From Cryphonectria parasitica EP155 (lineage: Eukaryota; Ascomycota; Sordariomycetes; Diaporthales; Cryphonectriaceae): DNA of 64,000 nt. Position 1 is the stretch's first letter. Each line of letters begins with the position of its first letter. The translations under genes and the position numbers were made by a program. Location: assembly GCF_011745365.1 (NCBI RefSeq), contig NW_024468911.1, positions 2,784,759 to 2,848,758 on the forward strand. Reading direction: 5' to 3'. This document shows positions 24,911-36,309 of this stretch, in pieces. Below the pieces are notes generated by a model that saw only the letters and a list, made by a program, of their open reading frames with translations, was not told where the DNA came from and did not search any database.

Positions 24911-25530
24911 AAACCTCCCACTCCACCACCTGACGGCTCTGACCTCTTATATCGAAAGCCGCTGCTGGTTTGTTTTTCGAATGTCATTCGCTACCGACAA
25001 TGACTTGGGGGTTACGGACGTGCCAGGGCATCTCTTGTCCCTCCCTCCCAGCTGTGTCCAATTCTAAACAGGGTGCTCATATTCTAAACACAAGGGGATC
25101 AAGGGCAAATTTGGTTCAAGTTTTCAATGAGTTATCACGATTGAGCAGCAAAACTGATTTTGTATTTTCTTTCTTCCTGTTCTTCCTATCTTTCGTTTGG
25201 CATAGCCTTGGAGTCTCATTAACACGTGTCTTATCCTACAAAGGACGCCTGTTGTCATTTCACGGAGCGCAAAAATGGTTTTTTTTATTTTATTTTATTT
25301 TTATTTATACGATGAAGAATTTTCACTACAAGAAAGCGGTTAACTATTTGCCTCCACCATCTGATAGGGGGGGGGGGGGAAACGAAACAGAAGAATGAAA
25401 GGCGGGAGAAAGGCAGCAGCAGGACCTCACAAATAGCAAGTCTGTATTTTGAAAACCAGCAAAAAACCTCTTGAGGAGTATGGGTAAATATTTGTTTTAC
25501 TCGGAAAAGAAAAATTTCATGTAGCAATGC

Positions 25531-25533
<3 letters not shown>

Positions 25534-25571
<38 letters not shown>
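25534..25571. repeat. (TG)n dinucleotide microsatellite
   Basis: About 19 TG units without interruption. Confidence 0.9.
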
Positions 25572-25572
<1 letters not shown>

Positions 25573-26451
25573 CTCGTCTCCATAACTACAAAGCAACTCG
25601 GGTAATGGAATAAGTTCATTCTCTTGCCCCTTTCCACAGAGGCTGGCCAAGTGTGAGACTCGTGGAGCGCAAGAGATGGCAGCTGTGGAGCAATGGACGA
25701 GGGCGTGGATGTGGATGTTCAGAATGCCATTTCCTGAAAAGCAAAAAGGAGTGAAAGAGAAAGAAGAACCAAAGTGGTGGGCTGGTGGTGAATGAGGAGA
25801 GCCGCTTCGCTATTTATTGGTGATGGCGAAGCATCACTGGTGTTGTTGCCTTGATGCATCCATTAACGACTGAAATGTAAACGGTCTCATAAATTAAAAG
25901 TCCTCTCTAATGGACAGCCTGTCTTGTCTGGATTAGAAGGTGTATAATGACCGCCGCCCGCCATCCCGAGAACCCCCCCCCCCCTCAAACCATCTGAACG
26001 CCTTGCCCATATCCACCATCGCGAGCTTCCTCACCCAAAGTGCCATTGATATCCTGTACGATTTTCCTCCAACCAAGAAGAAGAACAGAAAAAAAAAAGA
26101 GAGGTGGCCCTTGCGGGTATGGAAATTATCTTGGGGGGGGGGGGAGAAGAGGAAAGAAAAGAAAGAAGAAAAGAAGAAGAAAAGAGAATCGGGTATCGTA
26201 ATGCTTCTTTTTCCAAGCAAGATTACATAGAGTACAGTATCATCATACGGCAGCAGTCGACGCTGATGATGCTTTCCCTCCAGATGAAAGAGGAACAAAT
26301 CAACGCCAGACCTTGCGGTTACATTTTGAGATTCTGAGGCGTCTGCAAGCCACAACGGGGAAACCCGTCCCTCCCCCTTCTTCGAGGCATGCTGACGGCG
26401 GCATGTGAAAAGCTATAGAGGGGGGGGAAAAAATTCCAAGACAATCCTGCC

Positions 26452-29400
26452 TCACTTGGAAGCCTCAGGAACCTCTGAGATTGCCTTGTCAGACCTGCGC
26501 TCGACTTCAGTCTTGGACTTGGGTGACGCCAAGGACGGCTCTGTGGAGCGAGGCGCAAAGCGCAGCTGAGAGCTTGAGGTGAAGACAGGCAAGTTGTCTC
26601 GCTTCATTGGGCTGGGTGTGGCCGCAGAACGTTCATCAGTCTGCTTCATCAGGCTGGGCGATAGAACATCCGGCTCTTCCTGCTTGACGGGACTGGCTAC
26701 GTCCGTATGAAGAGTAGGCCGCGCAGCTTGTTTGGCCGGACTCGGCGTCGCGGCGATGTTGACGGGAAGCCAGTGCAGAGGGGCGTCGGAAGTATGGGCT
26801 TCGGGTGCTGGCCCATCATACTGGTATTGAATGAATGTATCGGGAGTGGATGCCTGGCCGAAGACCGGGGAAGCCACTGGAGTTTCAACTTTGGTGTTGT
26901 TTGTGTCTTCGAGCGCCTTGACCACGGGAGCGACAGTGATCTCTGGTTGAGACGCCTGCTGCTGAGGAATGGTCGGGTTGACCACAGCGGAAGGCTCACC
27001 GCCATTGGCAGGAGGGGAAAGCGGCTCTTGCTGTGACGGCTGCTCTTCAGATGTGATAGGAAGACCAGTTTTCTCCTCCTGAGTCGTGTTCGTCGGCGTT
27101 GCCTCTGAGACACCACCCGTGGGCGGCTTCTGGTTTTCGCGTGCGCGAGCCTCCTTTTGCTGTTTGGTGACGAGCGTGATCTTCTTTATTCCAGACGTTA
27201 TCTTGTCCAAATCGTCTCCCGCCTTGTCTTTGGTAGTGGCACGCCGACTGGCCTCGGGGCTTGGTGGGTTTGATGACTTCGGCCCGCTCTTGTTGGCCGT
27301 AACCACAGCTTTCTTGACCCGTGGGGCCTTCGGCGCATCCTTCTTGGCTGTGTTCGTCGCCCTGGTCTTCTTCACTGCAAGAGGCGGGTTGCTTGCGCCT
27401 GTTGCACTTGTATTTGTCGTTGCCGTCGTGGCGGTTGTTCTGACACTCAGAGATGAATTGGGCCGTCCAGTCATTGCACTCGAGGGACGGTCCGGTTCGA
27501 GAGCACCTGACGCACCATCAAAAGTCTCGGGAACAAACGGCGCCGCACTAAGACGCCGTCCTGCTTGCTTCTCGTGGCCACGGCCCGTGGGCTGCGACGC
27601 GCTGCTCTGTGATGCACCCTCCTCAGAGGCAAGGACCGCTGAGCCGGCCACAGTCCGGCGCCTGTTCTTCTTGCGATCCTCGTCATCACTTCCTTCAAAG
27701 TACGACTTGACGGCCTTGCGTTCTCGCAAACCCATCCTCGACGGCGCGGGAGGCGCTGGTCCTGCCACAGGAGCCACTTGGTCTTCAGTGATACCCATCG
27801 AGGCCAGATGCCGCTCTCGTCGGGCGCGCGTGGCCTCAGCGGTAAGCTCTTGGGGGCTGCAGCTGGTTGTGGTCCGCTCGGTAGGCGTCAAGACCGTGCA
27901 CAGCCCATGGGCCGCGACATTCCAGGCGATCTCAGGCGGGGGCGGAGTGGGCAGCCTGGGGGGTGCTACACCATTGAAAGACGCCTGGCGGCGAAGCTTC
28001 GCAATGTCCGCCATCTTGGCCGTAGAGGACTGTGTGGGCGTTGAATAGTTGCCTGGCGTGAAGCTCCGCTGCACTCGGGGTGCTGGCGGAGAGAGGACAA
28101 CGCCCGACTCGAGCATGTCAAGGCTCTCTGGGCTCCACCACGAGGTATTGTAGGCATGAGGACGCAGCTTAACCTCAAGGGAGTTCCTCCGATCGCTCAT
28201 GCCGCCACCACCCATGGCTCCCATCGTATCACCAGCGAGTCCGCCTTGTTGTTGTTGTTGGTGGTGCTCTCCAGCCGCCGGCACAGGATCGCTGCCAGCC
28301 AGGCCGCTGATGTGGCTCAGGACACCAGACGTCAGAGCACGGTCGCTGTACCCACCCTCGAGGACACTGATGAGTCTGCCCTGGACGCTGGTCCCCTCTT
28401 CCTCGGCAATCTTTGCAACGTCGCGGGCGATACGGGCATAAAAGCTGGTCGGCACGTTCACACTATGACGCTGCATGCCAGCTCCCTCCCACTCGCTGGC
28501 GTCGAAGCCTGCCGACAGGAAGATGGCCGCCTTGGAGTTCTGGCCTGCCGTGCGCAGACGATTTGTGTGTGCCTTGAGGTACTTCCGAGCCTTGTGCAGC
28601 AGGACAGCGTACTTGTCCTCGTACATTTCCCAGAATTCTGCCTCTGTCTTCCAGGGCTCCAGGTGGACATTCCAGACGTGCTGGCCGTGGGCGTTGTCGA
28701 TACACAGGCTGGCATTCTTGACCTTCTCCTCGTCTCCCAGCTCGCAGGGATACGAGTTGATGTCGTGGAGCGAGAAGTATCCGATCGAGGCCTTCTTCCA
28801 GTATGCCGCGTTCTTGGCCAGACCCACGCCCCTTGCATTGTGCTGCCAGGCGATCGCCTGTGAGCCGTCGCCGTGGTGCAGGTCAAAGTCGATGATGGCA
28901 GCATGCGTGAGGCCGTGGCCCAGGATGGCATGCATGATGCCGACGTGCACATTGTTGACCCAGCAGAAACCCGACGGAAAGCTTGCCGAGCAATGGTGCC
29001 CAGGAGGCCGGACGGCGACAAAGGCGCGGCTAGGTCCGCCCTGCCTGAAGACCGCATCCACTGCGTCGCAGACAGCGCCCAGCGAGCCCTCCAGGGACTC
29101 GAGCGATTCCGAGCACAGATACAGGTCTCCCTCGTGCAGCTTCTTGGGCAGCTCGTTGTTGTCTGGGCCGCGGTTCACCTCGGGGCGCTGCAGCTCCTTT
29201 CCACCCATGGCAAGCTTGCCCTCGGCGGCATCACACATGATCTTGAGCTCCTCCATCCACTTGGTCCCATGTACATTTGTGACCGCAGGTGACGTGAGCG
29301 GGAGGCGACGGGTAGACTTGTGAATACGAAACGGGATCGAGGGTATGTTGGACGCGTTCAGGTCTGGGTGGGGTGGATATTCTCCGTCGACATGACGCTC

Positions 29401-30108
29401 CCCCAGCAGCACATAGGCGGCAGCAACTCCCAACACGCAGGCCTTGATCCTCTCGGGCCGCTCGACGACGGTGCTGAGCGCCGCGCGAGACGTCTTGGGG
29501 CGCGAAAAGCGGTGTCCGTAGCACGCATCATGGAGGATCACGATGGTCTCGGCGGCGCGACCCGCCTCGTCGCCGTGCAGCTGCTCGAGCTCGCCGCGGA
29601 AATGGGCCCTCGCTATGGCGTTGGCGGTAGGGGGAGGCGGGCGTGAGGGATCAGGCGACATGGGTGGGCGCGAGGAGGGAGAGGTCGGCATGTTGCCAGA
29701 GGCTGATCGACGCGGTGGCACAACTCCGTTGGCGGACTGCAGCGAGTTCATGGACGCCTTTCGTATCAGACTGGGGGTTGCTGCCCGCGAATCGCGACCG
29801 TTTGCGCTGCCGCCGTTGTTTCCAAAGGACATACGCGAAGCCGATCGGACGCTGAGCGACGAAGGTGATCGGTCGACGGCCGGTCTGTGTGTGGCAGTGG
29901 TGTTGTTGGTGGTGATAGGCGAACGCGCAGGCGCAGGAGCAGTGGCTGCGGACGGCGAGGTTGAGATGGCCAGCCCCTTGAGAGAATGCAGCAGCTCTCC
30001 ATCTGCCCCTCCTCCTCCTGACTGGTTCGACGGAACCCTCTGCTTGACTGGTGTCGCCATGGGCTTTGGTGACGGCGGCAGCAGCGATGGTGATGGCAGC
30101 GACGACAT
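26452..30108 (-). CDS. hos3: Hos3-type histone deacetylase
   Basis: A single exon of 1218 aa starts at an ATG in a CACC context. The first 185 residues are Ser/Pro-rich and disordered. The deacetylase domain spans roughly residues 187-600: TIVILHDACYGHRFSRPKTS, RPPGHHCSASFPSGFCWVNN (the His-His charge relay near 368), DFDLHHGDGSQ (zinc ligands near 409), LSAGFDASEWEGAGMQRH (the third zinc ligand near 533) and LEGGYSDRAL (near 584). These features, and the YFSLHDINSYPCE stretch, place it with fungal Hos3 (Neurospora hda-4, Aspergillus hosB), a zinc-dependent lysine deacetylase acting on chromatin. The C-terminal 600 residues are disordered and Lys/Pro-rich, with repeated S/T-P-x-K sites near the end (SPAKQ, SPVKQ, SPMKR) that fit CDK phosphorylation or a nuclear localisation signal. 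Many long frames on the opposite strand are shadows of this gene. Confidence 0.95.
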   Translation of the reverse strand: MSSLPSPSLLPPSPKPMATPVKQRVPSNQSGGGGADGELLHSLKGLAISTSPSAATAPAPARSPITTNNTTATHRPAVDRSPSSLSVRSASRMSFGNNGGSANGRDSRAATPSLIRKASMNSLQSANGVVPPRRSASGNMPTSPSSRPPMSPDPSRPPPPTANAIARAHFRGELEQLHGDEAGRAAETIVILHDACYGHRFSRPKTSRAALSTVVERPERIKACVLGVAAAYVLLGERHVDGEYPPHPDLNASNIPSIPFRIHKSTRRLPLTSPAVTNVHGTKWMEELKIMCDAAEGKLAMGGKELQRPEVNRGPDNNELPKKLHEGDLYLCSESLESLEGSLGAVCDAVDAVFRQGGPSRAFVAVRPPGHHCSASFPSGFCWVNNVHVGIMHAILGHGLTHAAIIDFDLHHGDGSQAIAWQHNARGVGLAKNAAYWKKASIGYFSLHDINSYPCELGDEEKVKNASLCIDNAHGQHVWNVHLEPWKTEAEFWEMYEDKYAVLLHKARKYLKAHTNRLRTAGQNSKAAIFLSAGFDASEWEGAGMQRHSVNVPTSFYARIARDVAKIAEEEGTSVQGRLISVLEGGYSDRALTSGVLSHISGLAGSDPVPAAGEHHQQQQQGGLAGDTMGAMGGGGMSDRRNSLEVKLRPHAYNTSWWSPESLDMLESGVVLSPPAPRVQRSFTPGNYSTPTQSSTAKMADIAKLRRQASFNGVAPPRLPTPPPPEIAWNVAAHGLCTVLTPTERTTTSCSPQELTAEATRARRERHLASMGITEDQVAPVAGPAPPAPSRMGLRERKAVKSYFEGSDDEDRKKNRRRTVAGSAVLASEEGASQSSASQPTGRGHEKQAGRRLSAAPFVPETFDGASGALEPDRPSSAMTGRPNSSLSVRTTATTATTNTSATGASNPPLAVKKTRATNTAKKDAPKAPRVKKAVVTANKSGPKSSNPPSPEASRRATTKDKAGDDLDKITSGIKKITLVTKQQKEARARENQKPPTGGVSEATPTNTTQEEKTGLPITSEEQPSQQEPLSPPANGGEPSAVVNPTIPQQQASQPEITVAPVVKALEDTNNTKVETPVASPVFGQASTPDTFIQYQYDGPAPEAHTSDAPLHWLPVNIAATPSPAKQAARPTLHTDVASPVKQEEPDVLSPSLMKQTDERSAATPSPMKRDNLPVFTSSSQLRFAPRSTEPSLASPKSKTEVERRSDKAISEVPEASK

Positions 30109-32271
30109 GGTGAATTTGGGTGAGGACGCGTCACTTGGTGCACAGTCGATTCGTGGTGCTTCTCTAAACTGCCACCACCAAAACTTGGAGGGGGAAGACC
30201 TGATGCACGCCCAGACCCCAGGACTCAGATGTCTTGTCTGTGGTATAGAAGATGTTTCAGTGGTGATAGAAAACTCTCTGTTGCTGGGGTGGGTGTGGGT
30301 TTCAGAGGGTGCTTGCTGCTGAAGTCATCGTGAAGAAAGGGGGCCTCTGCAAAAGGTGCACATTCCATCCCTTGGTCAACTTGTGCCCAATGTGAAGTCC
30401 AAAACAATAATAAACTAATTCGGTTGTGACTGCGCGTAATGAACTGCTAATACCCCTGCAACAGGGCACTGACGTAGTGTAGTGATATGCAGGCAATAAC
30501 TCACAAAAGAGCCCACCAAGGAAGGACCCCACCAAGCCCACCCCTTGTTTTGCCCTGACAGAACATGGAGCACCTTCTTTTGATCCACATACTCTCCCAC
30601 TTCTCACTCTCACATGAAAGACCCTGAGTCTGTCTGATATGAGACTGATGATGAGCATGTCATTGAATAAGAGAGATAAGAGAGAATTAAATCAACAGCC
30701 TAATGTCTTGACTATTTATGGAATGTACCATTGAACTGAGTTCGGTCCCTTACAGACGGCTCGTTCATTATGCAATATTTTGTACCATGCCCAACTTTCA
30801 CAACACGAGAAGGGACCCATACCCCTCGTGATCACAAGACACAGAAAACCTCAGCAGGGCAAAGGCAGGAAAGGAGTTTCTGGACTACAGTTTGCAATTC
30901 TGCACGCGAATGTTTTATGCTGTGGCAGGTGATTCATTTGCTTCGGAGAGAAAGATTAAAGGGAAAAAGAAGAACAAAGAAAGGAGGGCAAGGGAAAAGT
31001 AAAAGAAGAGAAGGATTGTTGGAGCAATCAACAAGATGATCAGCAAGATGAGGGAGAGAAGTCTAATATTGAAATGAGCTCCGAATGTAGAAAAGTTTTG
31101 CGGTAGACGGACCTCCCCGGGCAACAATTGTTGCTGTTGAAAGATAGGTGAGAATAGCATAGTAGCCTATCTATCCTGGACAGACCCCCGTATCAACAAT
31201 ACAGTACGTACTACAGTACATACAGCTCCTAGGTACCCCTCTCCTGGTGTCAATCAGCCACGTGGGACTCGGCCGGGCAGCCTGTAAGCCAGGGGCACAG
31301 CACCGGCGGGCCCCCTCTTCCCTTGCCTCTTCCCCCTCTCTATAGCCGCGACGACGAATCGCGGCAGATAGTTACCACGCGGTACCTCAATACTGTACCT
31401 TCGCGCGGGCTGGTAATTATATCACTGCGCCCTGTAACATCCTTCTTCAACAACAAAATAGCAACAGACTGAGCCTGCTCCTTCTGCTCCTTCTTCTTTT
31501 CTTCTTTCTATCTTTTGGTTTCCTGTCTCTATCTTAAACATGCGTTAAGACTCTCGCGGCAGGGTACTGGTTCCCGCCGGCAAGTTTCTCGCGGCCCGCT
31601 CATGGAACGTTGCATTATTTGGCCGGGCAAGAGGGACACCCCCCTCTTTTTTTCTTTCTCTCTCTCTCTCTCTTGCTTCCTCGGACCAACCCAACCCCAC
31701 AGCACAGGTGTGGGCTGTGTGCATGTGCGTGTGCGTGCGCGTGTGCCTGTAGGTGTGCGCGCGTGTCTGTTGGTGGCAAGCGGGCGGCCGGGCGGCCGGC
31801 CGGGAGGATGAGTGGTGGGTGTGATCGTCTCACATGGCCGTACCAAGTATCAGAAAAGAAGGCAGCGGCCGCCCACTCATAGCATGTATTTCGTGTGTCT
31901 CTCTGCAACGAGAGACTGGACCGGCTGGCTGCTTGGGTGGGGGAACCGGTGGCATTAGCTGCGCAACGAGGTCTAGATCGGTGAATGAGGAAAAGAAGCG
32001 GGACAAAAACATTTTCTGTGCGAAATTTATCCTGCCGTATGATGCTATCGCTTCGCTATGAACAAAGTCATGCTGCCCTCCTTCTGTCTCGCACTCAAGC
32101 GCCTTTTTGGTGCTGCTGCAGCTGCATGTACGTATGTATGTCTGTATATCTGTATCAAGGCCACCACTCTATGCACAAGTAACCACCCATGCTGCGCTCA
32201 AAGAACAAGGAAAAAGAAAAAGAGGGAGACAGAGAGAGAAAAATAGGGGCGAGCCCCAATCTATGCCCTCG
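30109..32271. other. Intergenic / promoter of the Hos3 gene
   Basis: No supported gene. It includes the presumed upstream region of the deacetylase gene, pyrimidine-rich tracts, and a GT/GC-rich alternating purine-pyrimidine stretch at about 31,705-31,770. Confidence 0.55.
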
Positions 32272-34067
32272 TCAGGCGGTCTCACTGTGGAGTGATGCGG
32301 GAACTAGAATGCCGGCCCCAATGATCCCACCGTCATGACAAGGAGAGAGTAGCACCCGGCGCTCTGTGTCCCTGCCATACTCCAGCGCAACAACCTTATC
32401 CAAAAAGGCCTGGCAGTCCTTGAGGTAGTCTTGAAAGCCTGTTATACAGCCTCCTGTATAGCCCACGACCAGCTCGGTGGCGTTCTCAGCGTTCATCGCT
32501 GGTGGAGGAGGGCTTGTTATCGTGTTTGTAGATGTTGATAGTGATGGTGATGGTAGCTCTCCTGCGCACATCAAAAGGCCAACAGTGCTGGCCGCCACAA
32601 TCCCCGCTGCTCTGGCCTCGATGGCCACGGCAATTTGATAAAGAGCACTGGCGATCTCGTCTGTCCAACGCGACGGGGACTGCATGTTCTCTTTATCTTT
32701 CTCCATTGGAACCTCCCTGTCCAGCTGCTCTCGTAATGTTCCTTCGCCTCGAGGGCCGAAATGGCTGAGAAACGTCGTGCTCAGACCAAACCTCGTCTTG
32801 AGCTTGGAGGGCAGTCCGCCCGCCTCGAACCCAAGGACTGAAGTCAGGTAGTCAACGAATATGAGGCGACCGAGCTCGCCAAGGTAGCGACCTGATGTCA
32901 TGTACTCCAGCGGCTGAAAGCCGGGCGCCTCACCAGCCATGTCGAGCTCCGTATCCCACCGGCTAATGAGGCCAAATTTTCGCAGCGGGGGTGCCGTGCC
33001 GTTGATCCCCCACTCGGTGTTCACCGCCAGCCTGACGTCCTCACCCGCCTGGCCCGGTAGCACACTCACCGTCTCGGGCCTTTTGCTTGGGTGCAGGCTG
33101 CTCAGTCTGAGGGGGACTGTTGCGTTGCTCCCGGTCCCGCAGATAAGGCCCATCGCAGCCTTCTGGTTCGGACTGGCCTGGAACTGGTAGATGAACGAGA
33201 CCAGCGTCGCGATGGCATCGTTGGCAATAGCCGCGATGGTGATGCGCGGCAGGTCCTGGCGATGCTGCTCATACCCGGCGAGGAGGTGCGAGCCCAAGTC
33301 CAACTTCGAGGTGATAGCAAACCCTTTTCCCATAGACATGATCGTTGCTTGCGACACCGAGGTCTGGACCACCGGGAAGCTAAAGGTGACCCCCATAGGC
33401 AGGGCGCTGTCTGGACCAAAGCCCCACTCCTCCTGCGCCCTCCTGACCACGGTGGCTATGGACTGGCCGATCCAGGAGAATAGGCTCTCGGGGTTCTCAT
33501 TCTTGAGATGCTCGCCTATGGGCCAGGACTGCTCGAGGAGCCGCTGCAGTCTCGAGCCGTGGTGGCCTGCTGCTGAGCTCCCATTCACCACGCCTCCTTC
33601 GTGGCTCCGCGCCTCCTCTGGAAGCAGTTCAATAAAACCGACTCTCAGGTTTGTGCCGCCTCTGTTGTATGTCGTAGTCAGCAAAAGACGAACACCAAGC
33701 TCAGAGAGAGCCCTGGGACAAGGCAGGCGTGTGGAGACCTTCCCCAAAGACGGAGCAGCTCACATGTCAATAGCAAGATAACTAATCTCAAAACAAAAGG
33801 TCAGCCTCTGCCCAGATTATAAAGATAGATCGTCCGTGAGAGTGGATGGGCCAGTAGGACTCACCGACCACGGTCAGCACCGTTGACTCGTCTGAGAAGG
33901 GACTCGCTGATCGGGGTAGGCAGACATTGGACCTCCGACTTGGCTGACAGCTCCGTAAAAGTCCTAGCCATCTCCAGAGAGAGGTCGTGCACTATCGTAT
34001 CATCGATGCGGAGAGGCGTGAGGAATTCCTCTACCGACACTGGGCGCCGTCGCTGTTCGGAAGACAT
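32272..34067 (-). CDS. Hexokinase-family sugar kinase (GlcNAc kinase or hexokinase-like)
   Basis: Three exons on the minus strand, 34067-33865, 33764-33781 (18 nt) and 33661-32272, give 536 aa. The microexon supplies YLAID of the ATP phosphate-1 loop, and the joined sequence is GRYLAIDIGGTNLRVGFIEL. Both introns have GTGAGT/GTGAGC donors and CAG/TAG acceptors, and the phases match exactly. Further family motifs are FSFPVVQTSV (sugar binding), AIANDAIATL (catalytic Asp), GLICGTGSNATVPL (phosphate 2) and AVNTEWGINGTAP. The hexose-binding and catalytic residues look intact, unlike in some regulatory hexokinase-like proteins. It could be an N-acetylglucosamine kinase (HXK3/NAG5 type) or an XprF/HxkC-like protein. 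No GlcNAc-catabolic genes lie beside it, so substrate cannot be inferred from context. It is cytosolic by lack of any signal. Confidence 0.85.
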
Positions 34068-35356
34068 AATAATGGCGAGAATGGGAGTGGATGAGTGTTT
34101 GTGCACAGTCAAGATGTAAGTACAAGGGTTTATAGACCTGTTCTCATAGCTGATGACTCTTTTGGGATTCGAGGGGTGGCAATCCTCCTTGCAAACGTCA
34201 CAAGAACCGAGACGACATTGGTGTAGCTCCTTTGCCCAGGATGAAGAAGAGAAAGAAGAAAAAGAAAAAATCTCGGTCCTGCTTAAGAAGGGGAAAGGAG
34301 GAAACCTCTTGTGAAGTTGAGAGGACTCTCCTCTTCCTCGCCTTCGTCTGGGTGGACTTGTGAGGACCAATCGAAGGAAAGGAGTGACTTGAAGGTGACC
34401 CTCTCCTTTAGTGCTGTTCGTGCCGGATGGTGGTTCAGGGGTTTGGGTGACTTTGCGCCCGCCCAATCGATAAGCCAAGCCACACGCACTGCCAGAGGTA
34501 ACAGGTACAGTGCGGTACCACAATGACTAGTGGTGTTGGACCCTGAACGACGCCCGTGGGCAGGCGGGCAGCGGCATAATACAGTACACAACGGACTCCG
34601 CACCCAACAGGCTCGATCTCCAACTGTAACGTAGGGTATCGAGCAGCAGACACGGGAACATCAGTCTAACGTAACCTTAGGAGAAGGGAATACATAATAT
34701 CATATAATCACAAGACGGGTATTCCATCCCGGACGGGTTCAAAATAATACGTTACTACAAAGCAATAAGTGCGGAAACTATGAACCATTTGAGGAGGGAT
34801 ACAGAGTACTGTACCCAGAGCGATACTCAAGTACTGCCATGTACTATGCAGTGATTAGTTACTATGCCTTGGTAGTGGTCGTACAAGCCCTAATGAATGG
34901 ACCGGCACGAGGGAGCTGCACATGGGCGGCCTGCAAGACATTCTATTTCTTTCTTTTTTTTTTCTTTTCTAGGTGGCCATTTGTACATACTATGATGGCA
35001 GGTGGTACAGACATAGTGAGGGGCAGGTCTTGGAGAGACAGGGGGTGGCGCCACCCCCTCATGCCGTGCCCGTGCCGTTCAAGAGACACTTGCAGTGGCT
35101 GAGAGAGTCAGTGGTTGCAGGTGCAACCTCTAGAGCCGCACTACGCGTCTCCGCCCGCAGGATGAGCTACAGCCGAAGGCGTACCCTCTCCAAAACATGG
35201 CGGCATCCTTCCTCTGACAACTCCATGCTGCATCATCCTCTTCCCAGCCCCCATCAAACCCCTATTCTTCTGTGTTTTATTCTTCGTCTTTCCATTTGCC
35301 CCGAAGCCGCCTACCGTTGGTCTGATTCGACGAGAAGGGAAATTGTCTGCCACACC
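34068..35356. other. Divergent intergenic region between the hexokinase-family and GILT genes
   Basis: No supported gene. This is the shared upstream region of two divergent genes. It contains pyrimidine tracts. Confidence 0.6.
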
Positions 35357-36309
35357 ATGGACGAGAAATCCGCCTACAAGTTCGACAAGCTCGGGAGGCC
35401 CGCACACGCAACGATGAGGCCCTACGCTCGGCCCACGCGCAGGTTGAGACCGCTTCTGATCACGGCCCTCGTGGTCTTGTGCTTCTACTACTACGTGCGA
35501 CCAGCTACACCCTTCGGCATCCTCCCCCAGGTTGCTAGGCTCGCCTCGGCGCATGACGCAGATGTGCAGAAGGCCATGGCGGCGAGCACCAAAACCCTCG
35601 TCCCGTTCGAGGCCCACATCATGTCGAAATGTCCGGATGCCAGGGACTGCCTTAGGATGCTGATCCTCCCTACTATGCAGCGCGTCTTCGATAAGGTCAA
35701 CTTCACCCTGTCGTACATTGGGACGCCCACGGCCAATGATGGTGTGGATTGCAAACATGGTCCCGAAGAATGTACGTCGTCCGGGAACAATCCTGAGGTG
35801 TCTGGTCTGGCAGCTAACAAGACTGGCTACGATTACCCGGCTTAGGCCTTGGAAACATCATGCTGCTCTGCGCAGCCTCCCTATATCCCGACCCCAAGAT
35901 ATACCTAGGCTTCTCGATGTGCCTGATCAAGGATTACGAGGACATACCCCAGAGAAGTCTGATCGAGGACTGCGCTCTCGAGCACGCTATTGACTTCGAA
36001 AAGCTGAGCGACTGTGCAGACCAGGACGACGGCGCATTTGGTCTGGACATGCTGAGGAGCAGTGTTCGGAGAAGCGCAGAGGTAAGGGCAATCTCCATCC
36101 CATAAGCCACCACACACAGCCACACACACAACAAGGCGTTTCTGACACGGGAGGAACAATTCTAGGCCGGCGTCACCAAGAGCTGCACGGTACGGGTGAA
36201 TGAGGAGATTTACTGCATCAGGGATGACGGAGAGTGGTCAGATTGTCCCCGAGGGCCCGAAGTCAACGACTTGGTTCTTGAGATTGAGAAGCAGTACCGC
36301 TCTTCTTGA
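35357..36309 (+). CDS. GILT-family thiol reductase, membrane-anchored
   Basis: Three exons, 35357-35771, 35846-36081 and 36166-36309, give 264 aa. The start ATG lies in CACACCATGG. A basic N-terminus is followed by one membrane segment (residues about 33-47, LLITALVVLCFYYYV), giving a type II anchor or uncleaved signal. The first splice join creates C132-KHGPEE-C139-LGN-x4-C147, an exact match to the GILT signature C-x-H-G-x2-E-C-x2-N-x4-C. The redox site is C92-PDAR-D-C98, so cysteines are spaced C-x5-C and position 95 is Ala where animal GILT has the second Cys of C-x2-C. I believe this spacing is usual in fungal members, but could not check. GILT proteins reduce disulfides in the lysosome/vacuole or secretory route. 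The last 47 coding bases overlap the end of the convergent DcpS gene. Confidence 0.85.

Larger units (their letters stand above)
24533..26451. other. Intergenic, rich in homopolymers
   Basis: No supported gene. It holds an 18-nt G run (24893-24910), a 13-nt G run (25367-25379), a (TG)n repeat (25534-25571), a 12-nt C run (25973-25984) and a 12-nt G run (26133-26144). Confidence 0.65.

Noticed and set aside
27086..28048. 320-aa plus-strand frame opposite the Hos3 gene
   Set aside because: Shadow of the GC-rich coding strand of the deacetylase; no motif of its own.
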